NCBI RefSeq assembly: GCF_950023065.1
Contig: NC_088678.1
Coordinates: forward strand, 35,516,580 to 35,580,579
DNA: 64,000 nucleotides
Source: Planococcus citri
Lineage: Eukaryota > Arthropoda > Insecta > Hemiptera > Pseudococcidae
Direction: 5' to 3'
Made by a program: the position numbers and the translations under genes
Notes under the pieces: generated by a model
Database searches by the model: none
Told to the model about the DNA's origin: nothing
Seen by the model: only the letters and a program-made list of their open reading frames with translations
Part shown: piece after piece, positions 26,548-36,000 of the stretch
Layout: each line of letters opens with the position of its first letter
How positions within the stretch are numbered: the first letter of the stretch is position 1

Positions 26548-26661
26548 ATTGATTTCGTAGCTCACGAAGAGATACCTTGAAAGCGATCAAAGCAACGACG
26601 TGTACATCAAGCTGAAAGAAAAAAAAGACCTGTTTGTTTGTCGCTACAAAACGAATCGAAG
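26548..26661 (+). pseudogene. exon-like fragment, frameshifted, downstream of copy 1
   Basis: Flanked by an acceptor (AAATTTCAG) and a donor (AAG|GTAATT). It first reads IDFVAHEEI, then, after a frame change, a lysine-rich stretch containing DVYIKLKEKKDLFVCRY. This is consistent with the next exon of the same decayed gene. The family is not recognised. Confidence 0.4.
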
Positions 26662-27060
26662 GTAATTCCACTTCCGACATCGTTGCTAAAATGTATTCTT
26701 TATTTCTATTACTTTATCGGATTTGATGAAAAAACACCTTAACAATTAATGTCACAGTGTACAAATGGTCACTTGAGTGTGTTGGTTGTTTTCTCTCATT
26801 TGTTGGTTGATGCGCAGATGAAACAGCGACTTGTTCTAATTGATGTATTGAAATTAGCAAGATTTAATTACCCTTCCCTCAGAATGCCAGTTTTGTGGTA
26901 AAGATTATCCACGTAATTTTATCAGTTGACAGGAGCAGTCGTTAAACAATGAAAGGTATAGCTCTTTGATTTGTACTTTGTAGGTTATGTTATATCTATG
27001 CATTAAAATTTAGGAATAGAGTTGGTATTTAATGCTACGATGTGTGATTTCACAGGTTAA

Positions 27061-27249
27061 AATATTATCCGAATTGATCAGCAACGGAATCCAAATCTAA
27101 CAATTCCCTCCACTGACGATGAAACCGTTTCAGCTACGAACGCTGGAATGAACGCGATCATTCTATTCGCCATTGTCGATAGTACAGAATTCGTAAAAAT
27201 TGTCAATAAAATGATGAGATCCCGGCAATACCCTTGGGGAATTGTGTAA
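27061..27249 (+). pseudogene. exon-like open frame of 62 codons, unknown family
   Basis: Preceded by an acceptor (TTTCACAG at 27055) and open from 27061 to a stop at 27249. It contains STDDETVSATNAGMNAIILF and a C-terminal RSRQYPWGIV. A GTAAGA donor overlaps the stop. The amino-acid composition looks like real protein, but an in-frame stop lies between the acceptor and the open part. Unrecognised; possibly another exon of the decayed left-arm gene. Confidence 0.4.
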
Positions 27250-27306
27250 GATGCTTATTAGTCGGTTTAATAATTATTTTAATTCCAACGACTTATTGTC
27301 GCTTAT

Positions 27307-27411
27307 CTTATGTTTCTCGAGAAAATCGTTGTCAATTTCCCAAGGTGTGTAGCGTACAATTTCATAGTACCGACAATGTCGAGCCGCTTCGATTCTTTCT
27401 TCGTCCATCAT
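27307..27411 (-). pseudogene. exon-like fragment (PWEIDNDFLEKHK), copy 2, inverted and open
   Basis: An inverted copy of 26312-26420 lying about 0.9 kb away. Unlike copy 1, this copy is open from ATGATG: 35 codons containing ARHCRYYEIVRYTP and PWEIDNDFLEKHK. The donor-side sequence (ATAAGC) has lost GT, so it probably cannot splice normally. Its intact frame supports the fragment being derived from a genuine protein exon. Confidence 0.5.
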
Positions 27412-27424
27412 GATGAATACAGCT

Positions 27425-27535
27425 GGCAAAATGCTAATTACCAGTTTGATTGCATATGAATCTTGGTGCTTGCAACTTTAATCTGTGCATCAACGAAGAT
27501 TCACATGTAATCAAACTGGTAATTGGCAATTTGCC
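27425..27535. repeat. hairpin, about 40-bp stem
   Basis: The arms at 27425-27464 and 27495-27535 are near-perfect reverse complements (core AATTACCAGTTTGAT against ATCAAACTGGTAATT) around a 30-nt loop. Related words (CAATTATCAG, TTGGCAATTTGCC) recur at 27645 and 28390. Transcribed, this would fold into a strong hairpin. Confidence 0.75.
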
Positions 27536-27710
27536 GACTGTATTCGGTACTGTTGGCTTGAACCGTGTTATGTTGTACAACAAAGGCACTCATAATTTTA
27601 ATTACTTCGATCTTGGAAAAAAAAAAACGAGCTGACAAATTGTCAATTATCAGTTTTGATTACATAGGTGAATGATATTTGTTCGCTACTTAATAACGAA
27701 CCGATCGAGT

Positions 27711-27801
27711 TATGGCAGATGATGAGGAGACCCCTTGTCGAAAAATCACGCTGTAAATTTTATGTGTAGATACTTTACTCTACACAGAGAGAACATCGAT
27801 G
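27711..27801 (+). repeat. direct repeat A1 (partner at 29096-29181)
   Basis: Shares GGCAGATGATGAGGAGACC, TTGTCGAAAAATCA and CTTTACTCTACACAGAGAGA with 29096-29181. In this copy the reading frame is broken by an extra C in the ACCCC run and by extra bases. Confidence 0.8.
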
Positions 27802-28127
27802 ATTCGTATATGATTTGTACAGTTATTTATTTGAAGACCATCAAGTACCAATTTTGACAGCTAGAAAAATATTTTTTACTCGTGTTAATTTCCTATAGTT
27901 AATACATGTTTTTTTTTTTCATTCCTCAGTTACGAACCAAAGTGGTATTTGGATTAATTTCCAGCTGTTTGTGAGTTTACTTTTACGTAGAAATTGAAAA
28001 ATAATTCGTAACGAGAGGAATGAAGTACTTCGAAGGTACGTAGACATAGCAACGCGTTTCTTGAGTATTAAAATTGTGTTACGATTAAACAGACTATGAA
28101 TTAATAATTCATTTTTTATACGTTCAG

Positions 28128-28282
28128 GGGATAAACCACTTCATGGTTGATTATATGATTTGGCCTTGGTTCGAACGACTAGATTGCTTCACACGAAGGA
28201 AAAGAATTCGGCTGGAAAAAGAACCATCTCACACTTCTACTCTTCTTTGTACGGTTCATCGAATGCACACTGACGATGCAAG
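28128..28282 (+). pseudogene. glutathione S-transferase omega exon, frameshifted (host-derived)
   Basis: Flanked by acceptor TTCAG (28127) and donor AG|GTAATT. Read in pieces it gives GDKP, then in another frame MVDYMIWPWFERLD, then in a third frame a segment ending FFVRFIECTLTMQ. GDKPxMVDYxIWPWFERL followed by a lysine/phenylalanine-rich helix is the C-terminal-domain signature of omega-class glutathione S-transferases. At least two single-base indels break the frame, so this is a dead exon. It lies inside the Maverick, which implies capture of host DNA or insertion nearby before the element spread. GST omega identity is strong for the 14-residue core, moderate for the rest. Confidence 0.7.
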
Positions 28283-28319
28283 GTAATTAGACCCGTATTA
28301 TGATAATAACTGTATACAA

Positions 28320-28502
28320 GATGCTCTTTCCATCAACAACGTTGCGGTAATTGTTTAAAAAGATCACGTCTTTCTTCGGTCATTGATAATTGGCAATTTG
28401 CCAAAATGGTTTGATTACCATGAAGACCAGGTAACTCGTTGCTGCAAAGAAAGACGCGATCTTTTAAAACAATTATCGTACGTTGTTGATGGAAAGAGCA
28501 TC
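28320..28502. repeat. long hairpin, about 55-bp stem
   Basis: The arms at 28320-28374 and 28449-28502 are inverted copies (GATGCTCTTTCCATCAACAA against its complement; GATCACGTCTTTC against GAAAGACGCGATC) with a 74-nt loop. The right arm reads in one frame as RRDLLKQLSYVVDGKS, which could be protein-derived. As RNA it would make a long imperfect duplex. Confidence 0.75.
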
Positions 28503-29967
28503 TCGGAGACAAACTGGTATCTTTAAAAACGAGTTAATCTTAATTAAGTATTTTTTTTTGGCGAATACACTACCTACAACCGACTCTTCTGTCTTAATAA
28601 ATGTTCCGTTTACAATCGCATATCATATACGTACTTAATTAATTTCATTATGTACCTATTGAGTAGTAAAAAATAGATGTATGGAACGGTTATTGAACAT
28701 GATGTAAATATGTAAACATGTATGAATCAAAATGATCGATACCTTACTTACAATATGAATAAAAAAATAAATATTCATTTCTTCGAATTCCAGTGTCTAT
28801 GTAGGTATGAGAATTTTTTCTGATATTCATTTGTATTGTGTTTAATTGTTTAAGGTTTATGAATCGTGGAAGTGGCTTCCTTCATGGAACGAGAACGTAC
28901 CTCTTACACACAGAAGAATGATTGTACTAATAGCCTAGATTATATAAAGCACCTACTCTATGTGAAGTGTACGGATCGATTAAAGCTTGGTATCTTTTTT
29001 CCTTGTTTTTTTTTTTATTTCAACAAAAAAAAGTAAACGTTTTGAGACTCGACTATATTATAGATACCTAAGTAAATAAATTAACGACAACGAGTTGTGG
29101 CAGATGATGAGGAGACCCTTGTCGAAAAATCATGTTGCAAATTTTATGTGCACTTTACTCTACACAGAGAGAACATTGATGGAGATCCGATTTTTTTATA
29201 TACTTTTTTTCACGCGTTTTTTTTTTTTTTTTTTTTTTTTTTTGTCGTTTCCATAGCACAACACGAATGGTTTTCTCATTCTGTACGTGTATTAAATATT
29301 CGTAAATACTGACAGCTGTGTCGTAAACGATGACATTTTTACAACAAGGAGAGATGAAAATTTCAACGTGATTGCCTATCTGTCTGCCTGCGGTATTCGC
29401 TGTTCAACGCATTGTACTCAAGAAAAAAGATCATATAGTAGGTACATTAATGAGAAGCGAGAAATTCAACGTTCTGTCGTTGCAGTCTTCGACTTTGTTA
29501 TCATAATATACCTCCGCGGAATAAAAATTACAAAAAGTACCTCCTAAAGTTCGCATGATTTTTTTCTCATTTCTTAGCTTGAAATGTACTTGTATGAAAA
29601 TACGTAAAAAAAAAGACGATTCCTTCTTTCCCTCTTTCTAATAATAAATGAAAAAAAAAATAATCATTTTAAAATGTTTTTTTTATTAAAAATAAATTAT
29701 TTAAAAATTTAAAAAAATACATCACCATTCACCAAACTTAAAAATACAATTCAAAAAAAATGTACAAAATTGAAAAAAAAATTAAAAAAGTAAGATATCT
29801 TAAAAAAATTGAAAAAATATAACATTCACATGTGAGCTTTTCGTTTCTTTCAATAACAGATTTTTTTTTCAAAGACAACATTTTTCAAATCAACAAGTAG
29901 GTATTCAAAAATTTTCAAATACAACATTTTTTTTCAAATCAACATATACAAAAATTTCATTTTTTTT
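28503..29967. other. Maverick middle region; second copy of direct repeat; no intact gene
   Basis: Contains an exon-like open stretch near 28855-28941 (acceptor TTTAAG, frame with YESWKWLPSWNEN, stop), of unknown origin and low confidence. Direct repeat A2 is at 29096-29181. A long poly-T run is at 29218-29243, followed by AT-rich spacer to the 3' end of the leftmost minus-strand gene. Confidence 0.4.
29096..29181 (+). repeat. direct repeat A2, open frame with MADDEETLVEKS
   Basis: The second copy of 27711-27801. Here the frame is open and reads MADDEETLVEKS, CCKFYVHFTLHREN. The frame then runs into the poly-T tract. Unrecognised protein; the duplication indicates rearrangement of the left arm. 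Confidence 0.65.
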
Positions 29968-30615
29968 TTATACAAATATTGTAGAATTCCTACTTTTTCG
30001 GATGTGCATGATGCTAACGTACGGAGAACTGAAATTTCTCGGAGCTGCATAGAAGAATCTATAGTCAGCGTACAGTAAATCACTCAGGGGAGGCATAGTG
30101 AAAAGCGTTTTCTGTCTATATACTCTTCTTACGACAGGTTGAGGAGTTGAGCTATTATTTGCAGCAGCAGATTGGGATGAGGGAGAATTTGAAGATTGAA
30201 ATGACGATGATGATGATGACAATTTTGTAGATGATGATGATGATGATGTTGGAGTTGGAGAAACTGAAGCCGCAGCATAGACATCGTATGTACCATGGGG
30301 AATGAACGGCAAGGTGATGTTATGGCTGCTATTTTTAAATAGAACTGATGATTTTTTCAATGAATTTCCGGATGAAAACAATTTCTGGACAGATGATGTT
30401 GCTGCTATTGATTTTGTGACGAATGATGTATTAAATGTTGCCGGAATAGTTGATAATCTTGATGCATTATAATATTTGAAGGTGTTAACTGAATTAGTGC
30501 TCGGAGTTGAATTCACTTGATCATTTTTATAATTTAAAGTTATGAAAGTAACGAGATAGATTATAGTAAGCGAGAATCCACCAAATAAATAACGAAGGCA
30601 TTCACTAATGAACAT
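29968..30615 (-). CDS. Maverick ORF: single-pass membrane protein, Ser-rich, unknown
   Basis: 215 residues from the ATG at 30615. The open frame extends 23 codons further upstream, but that part is poly-Phe from a T-rich tract and is probably not translated. There is an N-terminal hydrophobic segment (about 7-28, FGGFSLTIIYLVTFITL) followed by an Asn/Ser/Thr-rich region with several N-x-S/T sites, a Ser-rich tract encoded by GAT/ATC-type repeats, and a conserved-looking C-terminal part (PLSDLLYADYRFFYAAPRNF). Topology suggests a type II or signal-anchored surface protein. It does not resemble the known Polinton capsid proteins by eye. It is the most distal of a row of minus-strand genes. Confidence 0.6.
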   Translation of the reverse strand: MFISECLRYLFGGFSLTIIYLVTFITLNYKNDQVNSTPSTNSVNTFKYYNASRLSTIPATFNTSFVTKSIAATSSVQKLFSSGNSLKKSSVLFKNSSHNITLPFIPHGTYDVYAAASVSPTPTSSSSSSTKLSSSSSSFQSSNSPSSQSAAANNSSTPQPVVRRVYRQKTLFTMPPLSDLLYADYRFFYAAPRNFSSPYVSIMHIRKSRNSTIFV

Positions 30616-30947
30616 TTTGAAAAAAAAGAAGGAAAAAAATAGAAAAAAAGAAAAAATAGAAGAAGAACTGAAAAAAAGGAGCAAATAAAACGTTAAGTAT
30701 TGATCATTTTGAACGAATGAACGAAGTGAAACTATTTTTTTTTCATTATTTTTTTAATTATTTTTTTCTGCGTGTGCAGTCAATTAATTTTTAATAGGCA
30801 CGTGCAGCTATATCAAATTTTAAGATAAAATTCAAAACAATTTTTTTTCTAATCACTATGATGTATATATAATCTGAGATAAGATTATGCATAGACATGG
30901 ATATTAGAAAAAAAATTGTTTTGAGATTTATCTCAATGATCATTTTT

Positions 30948-31739
30948 TTAAAAATTAATTTTTATTTCCGTTTTGGGGTAATACTTGAAAGGATTTTTAA
31001 AATTTACTATCGTTATCCTACATTGTTCATATGGCAGCTGACTGTTTTGAAACATATTCCTAATGTGATCTTTTTTCTGGACAAAATCACAATATTCATG
31101 GGGAGGGTATATGCTGACCGTAGGATAGATTTTGCAATATGAACAATTGAAATTTTGTGTCAAAATTTTTTCAACAATATCAGTGACATTAATATATTCG
31201 ATGTACATTTTACGTACCATCACTCTATTAATGTCATTAGAGAAAGGCAATCTGCGGACATGTTCATAACATCTTTTACAGCTATGAACTGTCGGCAAAA
31301 TACCATCGATAATTTTGTCTCTATTATAAAAACGATCAAAAAGAATTGTATGAAATTGTTGATCTGTTTTTTCAGGAGAATTTTCTATGTTGGCGTAGTG
31401 CAGATTCAAAATTTTTTGCATACTTGTCCAATCATAGGGAGTTAGAATTTCGGGGTGATCTGCTTGATATAATTTTAAAATATTATCCAGATTTCTAAAT
31501 CTGTTTTTGACTAATTGAGTTGGAATTAAATTTTTGTTATCGTAAATTTGAGTGGTTTTTATTTTATTGTAAGCTCGTTCGGAAAAATATAAGTAAAAAT
31601 TTTCTGTTAGGTCAGATACAATTTTCTTTGGAAGCCAAAGAGAATTGTTTTCATGAATTAATTCGATAGGCTCAGGATTTTTGAAAAAAAGGGCTACTTC
31701 GCCAGCTGCTTGGCAATATAAACTTGTAGGATTCGACAT
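30948..31739 (-). CDS. Maverick ORF: 263-residue protein with CxxC pairs, unknown
   Basis: Intact frame with a normal ATG start (MSNPTSLYCQAAGEVALFF). Features: charged, mixed helical composition; CKRC at about 155-158 and CSYC at about 199-202, which could bind a metal; and Tyr/Asn-rich character like the polymerase gene. No transmembrane segment, integrase D,D-35-E pattern or Walker motif is visible. Lies on the same strand as, and downstream of, the polymerase. Function is not known. A structural or DNA-binding role in the element is only a guess. Confidence 0.65.
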   Translation of the reverse strand: MSNPTSLYCQAAGEVALFFKNPEPIELIHENNSLWLPKKIVSDLTENFYLYFSERAYNKIKTTQIYDNKNLIPTQLVKNRFRNLDNILKLYQADHPEILTPYDWTSMQKILNLHYANIENSPEKTDQQFHTILFDRFYNRDKIIDGILPTVHSCKRCYEHVRRLPFSNDINRVMVRKMYIEYINVTDIVEKILTQNFNCSYCKIYPTVSIYPPHEYCDFVQKKDHIRNMFQNSQLPYEQCRITIVNFKNPFKYYPKTEIKINF

Positions 31740-32976
31740 TTTTTTAAATAAATTTTTTAAAAAACAACAACAACAAAAATTCCAAAAAAAAAAATGAAAA
31801 TAATTTCAAATATTGAATTACAGAAATCGAAAAAAAATTGAAAGTAGGTAATTTTAAAAAAAAAATGAAAATTCCAAAAAATTGAATTAAAAAAGTAAGA
31901 GAAAAAATTGAAAACAATACCTAGATCTAAAATGTTCAAAGTACACACACAAAAAAAACACAAAACAAAAAAGACACGGGAAACAAAAAAAGATAAGAAA
32001 AAAAATATTGAAAACAAATGATCAAGTACATACACGCAAAACCAACAGAAACTTCAATATCAATCAACAGTTCAACACCAATCAATTGCACTTTTCAAAC
32101 TGAGGGTATAATGTATTTCCAAGATACATTGTCAGTGCATTATTTTTTAAATCCAGCATCCTGTATAATTTGGTTCCCATCTTCAGTGCATTTTTTTTTT
32201 CTAAAAAAAATCTTACATCCTCCTGTATAATTACCCTCATCTTGAGAAGAAATTATATTTGATACCTATTATGTATTTTTGCACAGATAATAAGTGCAGC
32301 AGTTTACTACTCGTATATGTTTCCCATGGCATGATGCCAGTCACCTTGCCTAACTCTGGTAATCAGCTGATCGAATAAACATCTATCTATGATGTAGTGT
32401 GTTGTTGGTAGTACGCAAGTAAGAAAATATTATACCTCGTGTGTTTGGTTTGGTTGGTATGGCAACGCATACTACTACTACCAGTCTACCTTGCTTCACT
32501 CTCACCCTTCCCAAACAAGAAAAAATCACGGCCATGTTTATTTGAACCAACAAAACTCACGTGTAGATGAGAAGGAGGAGCTGAATCAGTATCTTTCCTC
32601 TCTCTCTCTCTCTTTTCCCCCTGTTGAATATACCATAGGTTTCAACCTTCTTCCGCATACTGCTGGTGAACTGTTTGTTTACTTTTACGTGTTCAGTTTT
32701 CTTACGATACACGATTTATTTATTTTTTCCAACTTGAACAGTAGGAAGACTACATACCTGTGCAACCTATCAAAATGTATTGAATCCAAGTCATTTTTTT
32801 TTAAATAAATTTATTTTTTTTCTATTACAATAAGTACAACTTATAATATGAAAATTTCTTACATTCTTAATAGGTATGTCAACATATATATTTTTCCTTT
32901 CACCCCCCTAATAATAATAATAAATAATAATTTACCCATTTTCCCAATAATTAATAATAATTTTCCCTATTTTCCC

Positions 32977-33011
<35 letters not shown>

Positions 33012-33073
33012 GGTAATAATAAATAACAATACTGAAACGACATTTAAAAATCTCACCAATTACATTTTTTTTT
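31740..33073. other. Maverick spacer between ORFs, AT-rich, AAT microsatellite
   Basis: No supported gene. The stretch 31757-32035 is T-rich on the minus strand and gives a spurious all-hydrophobic frame. A CT microsatellite lies at 32597-32614. An (AAT)n tract occupies about 32977-33010. A minus-strand AATAAA (TTTATT at 32810-32815) about 260 bp beyond the polymerase stop could be its poly(A) signal. Confidence 0.5.
32977..33010. repeat. (AAT)n microsatellite
   Basis: About eleven uninterrupted AAT units, followed by further imperfect units to 33030. Confidence 0.9.
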
Positions 33074-36000
33074 TCAAGTGCAATCCATATCAATATCAAA
33101 ATGACCAAATGCTCTACTATTCAATTTATTGTAAAAATCTCGTTTGTCACAAAAATTTGTCAATGCCTTTTTATTTAGCTCTACGGTGAATATTTCGTGT
33201 TTTTCAGATTTAAATTGTAATTGTTTTTTGTCTACATTTTTATTATCAAACAAACATGCATAAAAATCACTGAAATGCATTTCTTTTTTTACTATCACAG
33301 ATTTGATCCCTTTAACTTTTTTAATTTCTTTTGATTTAATTTCTAGAAGTTCATTCAACAAATCCAATGAATAAACTTTTGGACACAGAGAAATATATCG
33401 ATTAATTTGATTGGGGTAAGGAATTTCATCTTTGAAAAATCCAGGTGTTTTTTTATTTGAATCAGAAAAACAAAAATGGTTTGTAGGATAGTTACTAGTA
33501 TCAAAAAATTCCCAATTATTTCGAATATAGGGATAAATATCGTAAGTTTTCACTTTTAGAATGAATGAATCTGTGTCCATATACAACAGTTCTGGAAATT
33601 CCAAATTGTGAAAAATTTTTTTCAAATCTTCATAATAGAATTGATACATAAAATTTCGTGATAATTCCAGTACTGTGACTCCAGCATAAATAGGCTTATT
33701 TAGTTTAATTACATTTTTGTGAAAATGAATACCTACCAAATTTTCTGAAAAAATCACGCAATTTTTATATGAAGGCTTGGAAATGGATTTCATTAAAGAT
33801 TTTTCATTGCATACTAATTTAAAATTCATATAATTTCTTTGATTTTCTATCATTTTTCCAAATGTACTATTATTACACAATTTATAAAAGTCAGTTTCAA
33901 AATTTGATTTTGCTTTCTTTCTCATCGACGTGTTGAGATTTATAAATGATTCTAAAAAATTTTCCTGATGAAATTGAATAATGTTATGGATTTTTTTCAA
34001 AACTAAACCATGCTTAAGACATAATTTTAAATTTCTGTAATGCAAAATGTAATTTGTTTTGTCCTCCAATGTGCATAAAAGTTTAGGAGTTTTTGAATGG
34101 GGTGGAATTTTTTTTTCGGGAGCAAAAGGAAAGGCATTATGGAAGGTATGTAAATGAGTTGGATAATTTAGATCAACTTCTAGATAGTACCCTACATCAC
34201 TGTCATCAGCTATACTCAAAATATAATCAGGAGTGAATTTTGATAATTCATCTTTTGATACCCATTTGAAATTTCTTAAGGGAAGTTTATTATAGCCCAT
34301 ACTGTGTCCATACAAATTATTACAGTCTGTATAAAAAAGACTGCATGGAGGTTTTTTAGGATCATATTGTGGTACATGAACATTATTTGCTTCAGCATAC
34401 TTGGTTATTGTATTTGTAATCCCTCCTCTTAATGCCCTTTCAAAAAATAAATACATATTTATGTCTGTAAGCAACTCAAATTCAACCCCTGTCACTTTTA
34501 ACATTGCCTGAAAAGCATATCCAGGCAATGAATAGAAGTAACATGGATCTAATTTGTATGTTCGCAGACTAATTTTTCGAAAAGACATGAACACATCTGC
34601 TAATAACAGTGTGTCTGAAATTACATAAGTAACCAAATATTCTTCTAAATTACGACATTTGAATGTATTCCAAACCTTCTTGACAAATTCATAAGCTTCA
34701 TCCCCCATTTTTTCCATATTTAACGCATTATCAAAATCTGATTTTGAGGGTATTTTTGTCTGTTTCAATTTTTCTATATTATCCAAATAATCATAGCAGA
34801 AGTAGCCTTTCTTGCAAATTAAATCAAATTTTTCTGGTTCTTGAAAATAGGCATTTGTATGAAATAATTCACTTTTAGGCAGTGTATCTACCAATTTACT
34901 CAGACTTGAAGATAAAAATCTATACGAGTCAACAAAACGAATCCAAAAATTATTTGCAATTTTTTTTGAAAAACTTATATAAGTTTCCTCAGTATTTGCT
35001 ATAACCCTAATATCCCTAGCTGCACCTTTTTTATATCCGTGGAGAATCAAGTGAGCATCATATTTTGATAAATTATGAACAAACACTGGTAAAAAATTAG
35101 GGACTTTTGCATATAGGTTACATTTTGAATGGGCTCTTCCTATAACTTTATTTGTTACATGACAGTGATGAATGACAGATTTTTCATCAATTTTAAATTT
35201 ATGAAGGCAAAGACAGCATTTTGGATCTTTTTCAAATTGTTCAATTTGTGCTTGGGTCTCAAATTCAAATCGATTCAAATGTTCATATTTTTTGTATTTT
35301 CTCTCACATTCATATCCAACTTCTTTAATCATTTCAAAAAAAATAGTAGCAGCATTTTTACCTGCATAACAAACTGGATCTTTAGGTTTTTTTATTTTCC
35401 CAGATAACTGAGTTTCAAAAACTTTGGAATTTATTAAATAGTAACAAAAAGCGATGGGGTCATGCCTTTGTACTTTCCTAGTTCTTCTATCCTCATCAAT
35501 TTTGTCATCAGACTCAACAGTTACTAACATAGTCTCAAAATCAGCAAAAACAAGATAGGTAATGGGGGTCTCATACTGAAGATTTCGAAATTTTAAAATG
35601 TCATCTTCATTCTTTCCGGTTGGTAATTCTGTTTTAGAGGGAGTTTTAACACTTTTATCAGTACAAAATTTTTTATGATCAATTAATTTTTGTAATCGAT
35701 TTTTTCCTGTATAATGAACTAAACATCGTTTGCATACTTCTACTGCATGTTGTGAACTTGTCAATTGAGTAGAAACTAATCTACTGAAATTTTTTATCCA
35801 AACATAATGGAAATTCTCATCATTTTGCTTTAACATTAACAGATCATAATGTAAATTTTTTTCCATCTCACAAACCTTGATTGGAGAGACTTTTTTCCTT
35901 TCATAAATATATACATTAATCGAAACATTCAAATTATCTTTTTCAAACTTTTTTAAATCAGACAAAGTTGCAGGATAGTTTATATTTGTAAAATTAAATT

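Noticed and set aside
26880..26960. CQFCGKDYPR-like zinc-finger half in the Maverick left arm
   Set aside because: Only the Cys half is visible, followed by a stop; too little to call a gene fragment.
31757..32035. 92-codon minus-strand frame, almost entirely Phe/Ile/Val
   Set aside because: It is the translation of a poly-T-rich spacer; no codon structure or plausible protein.
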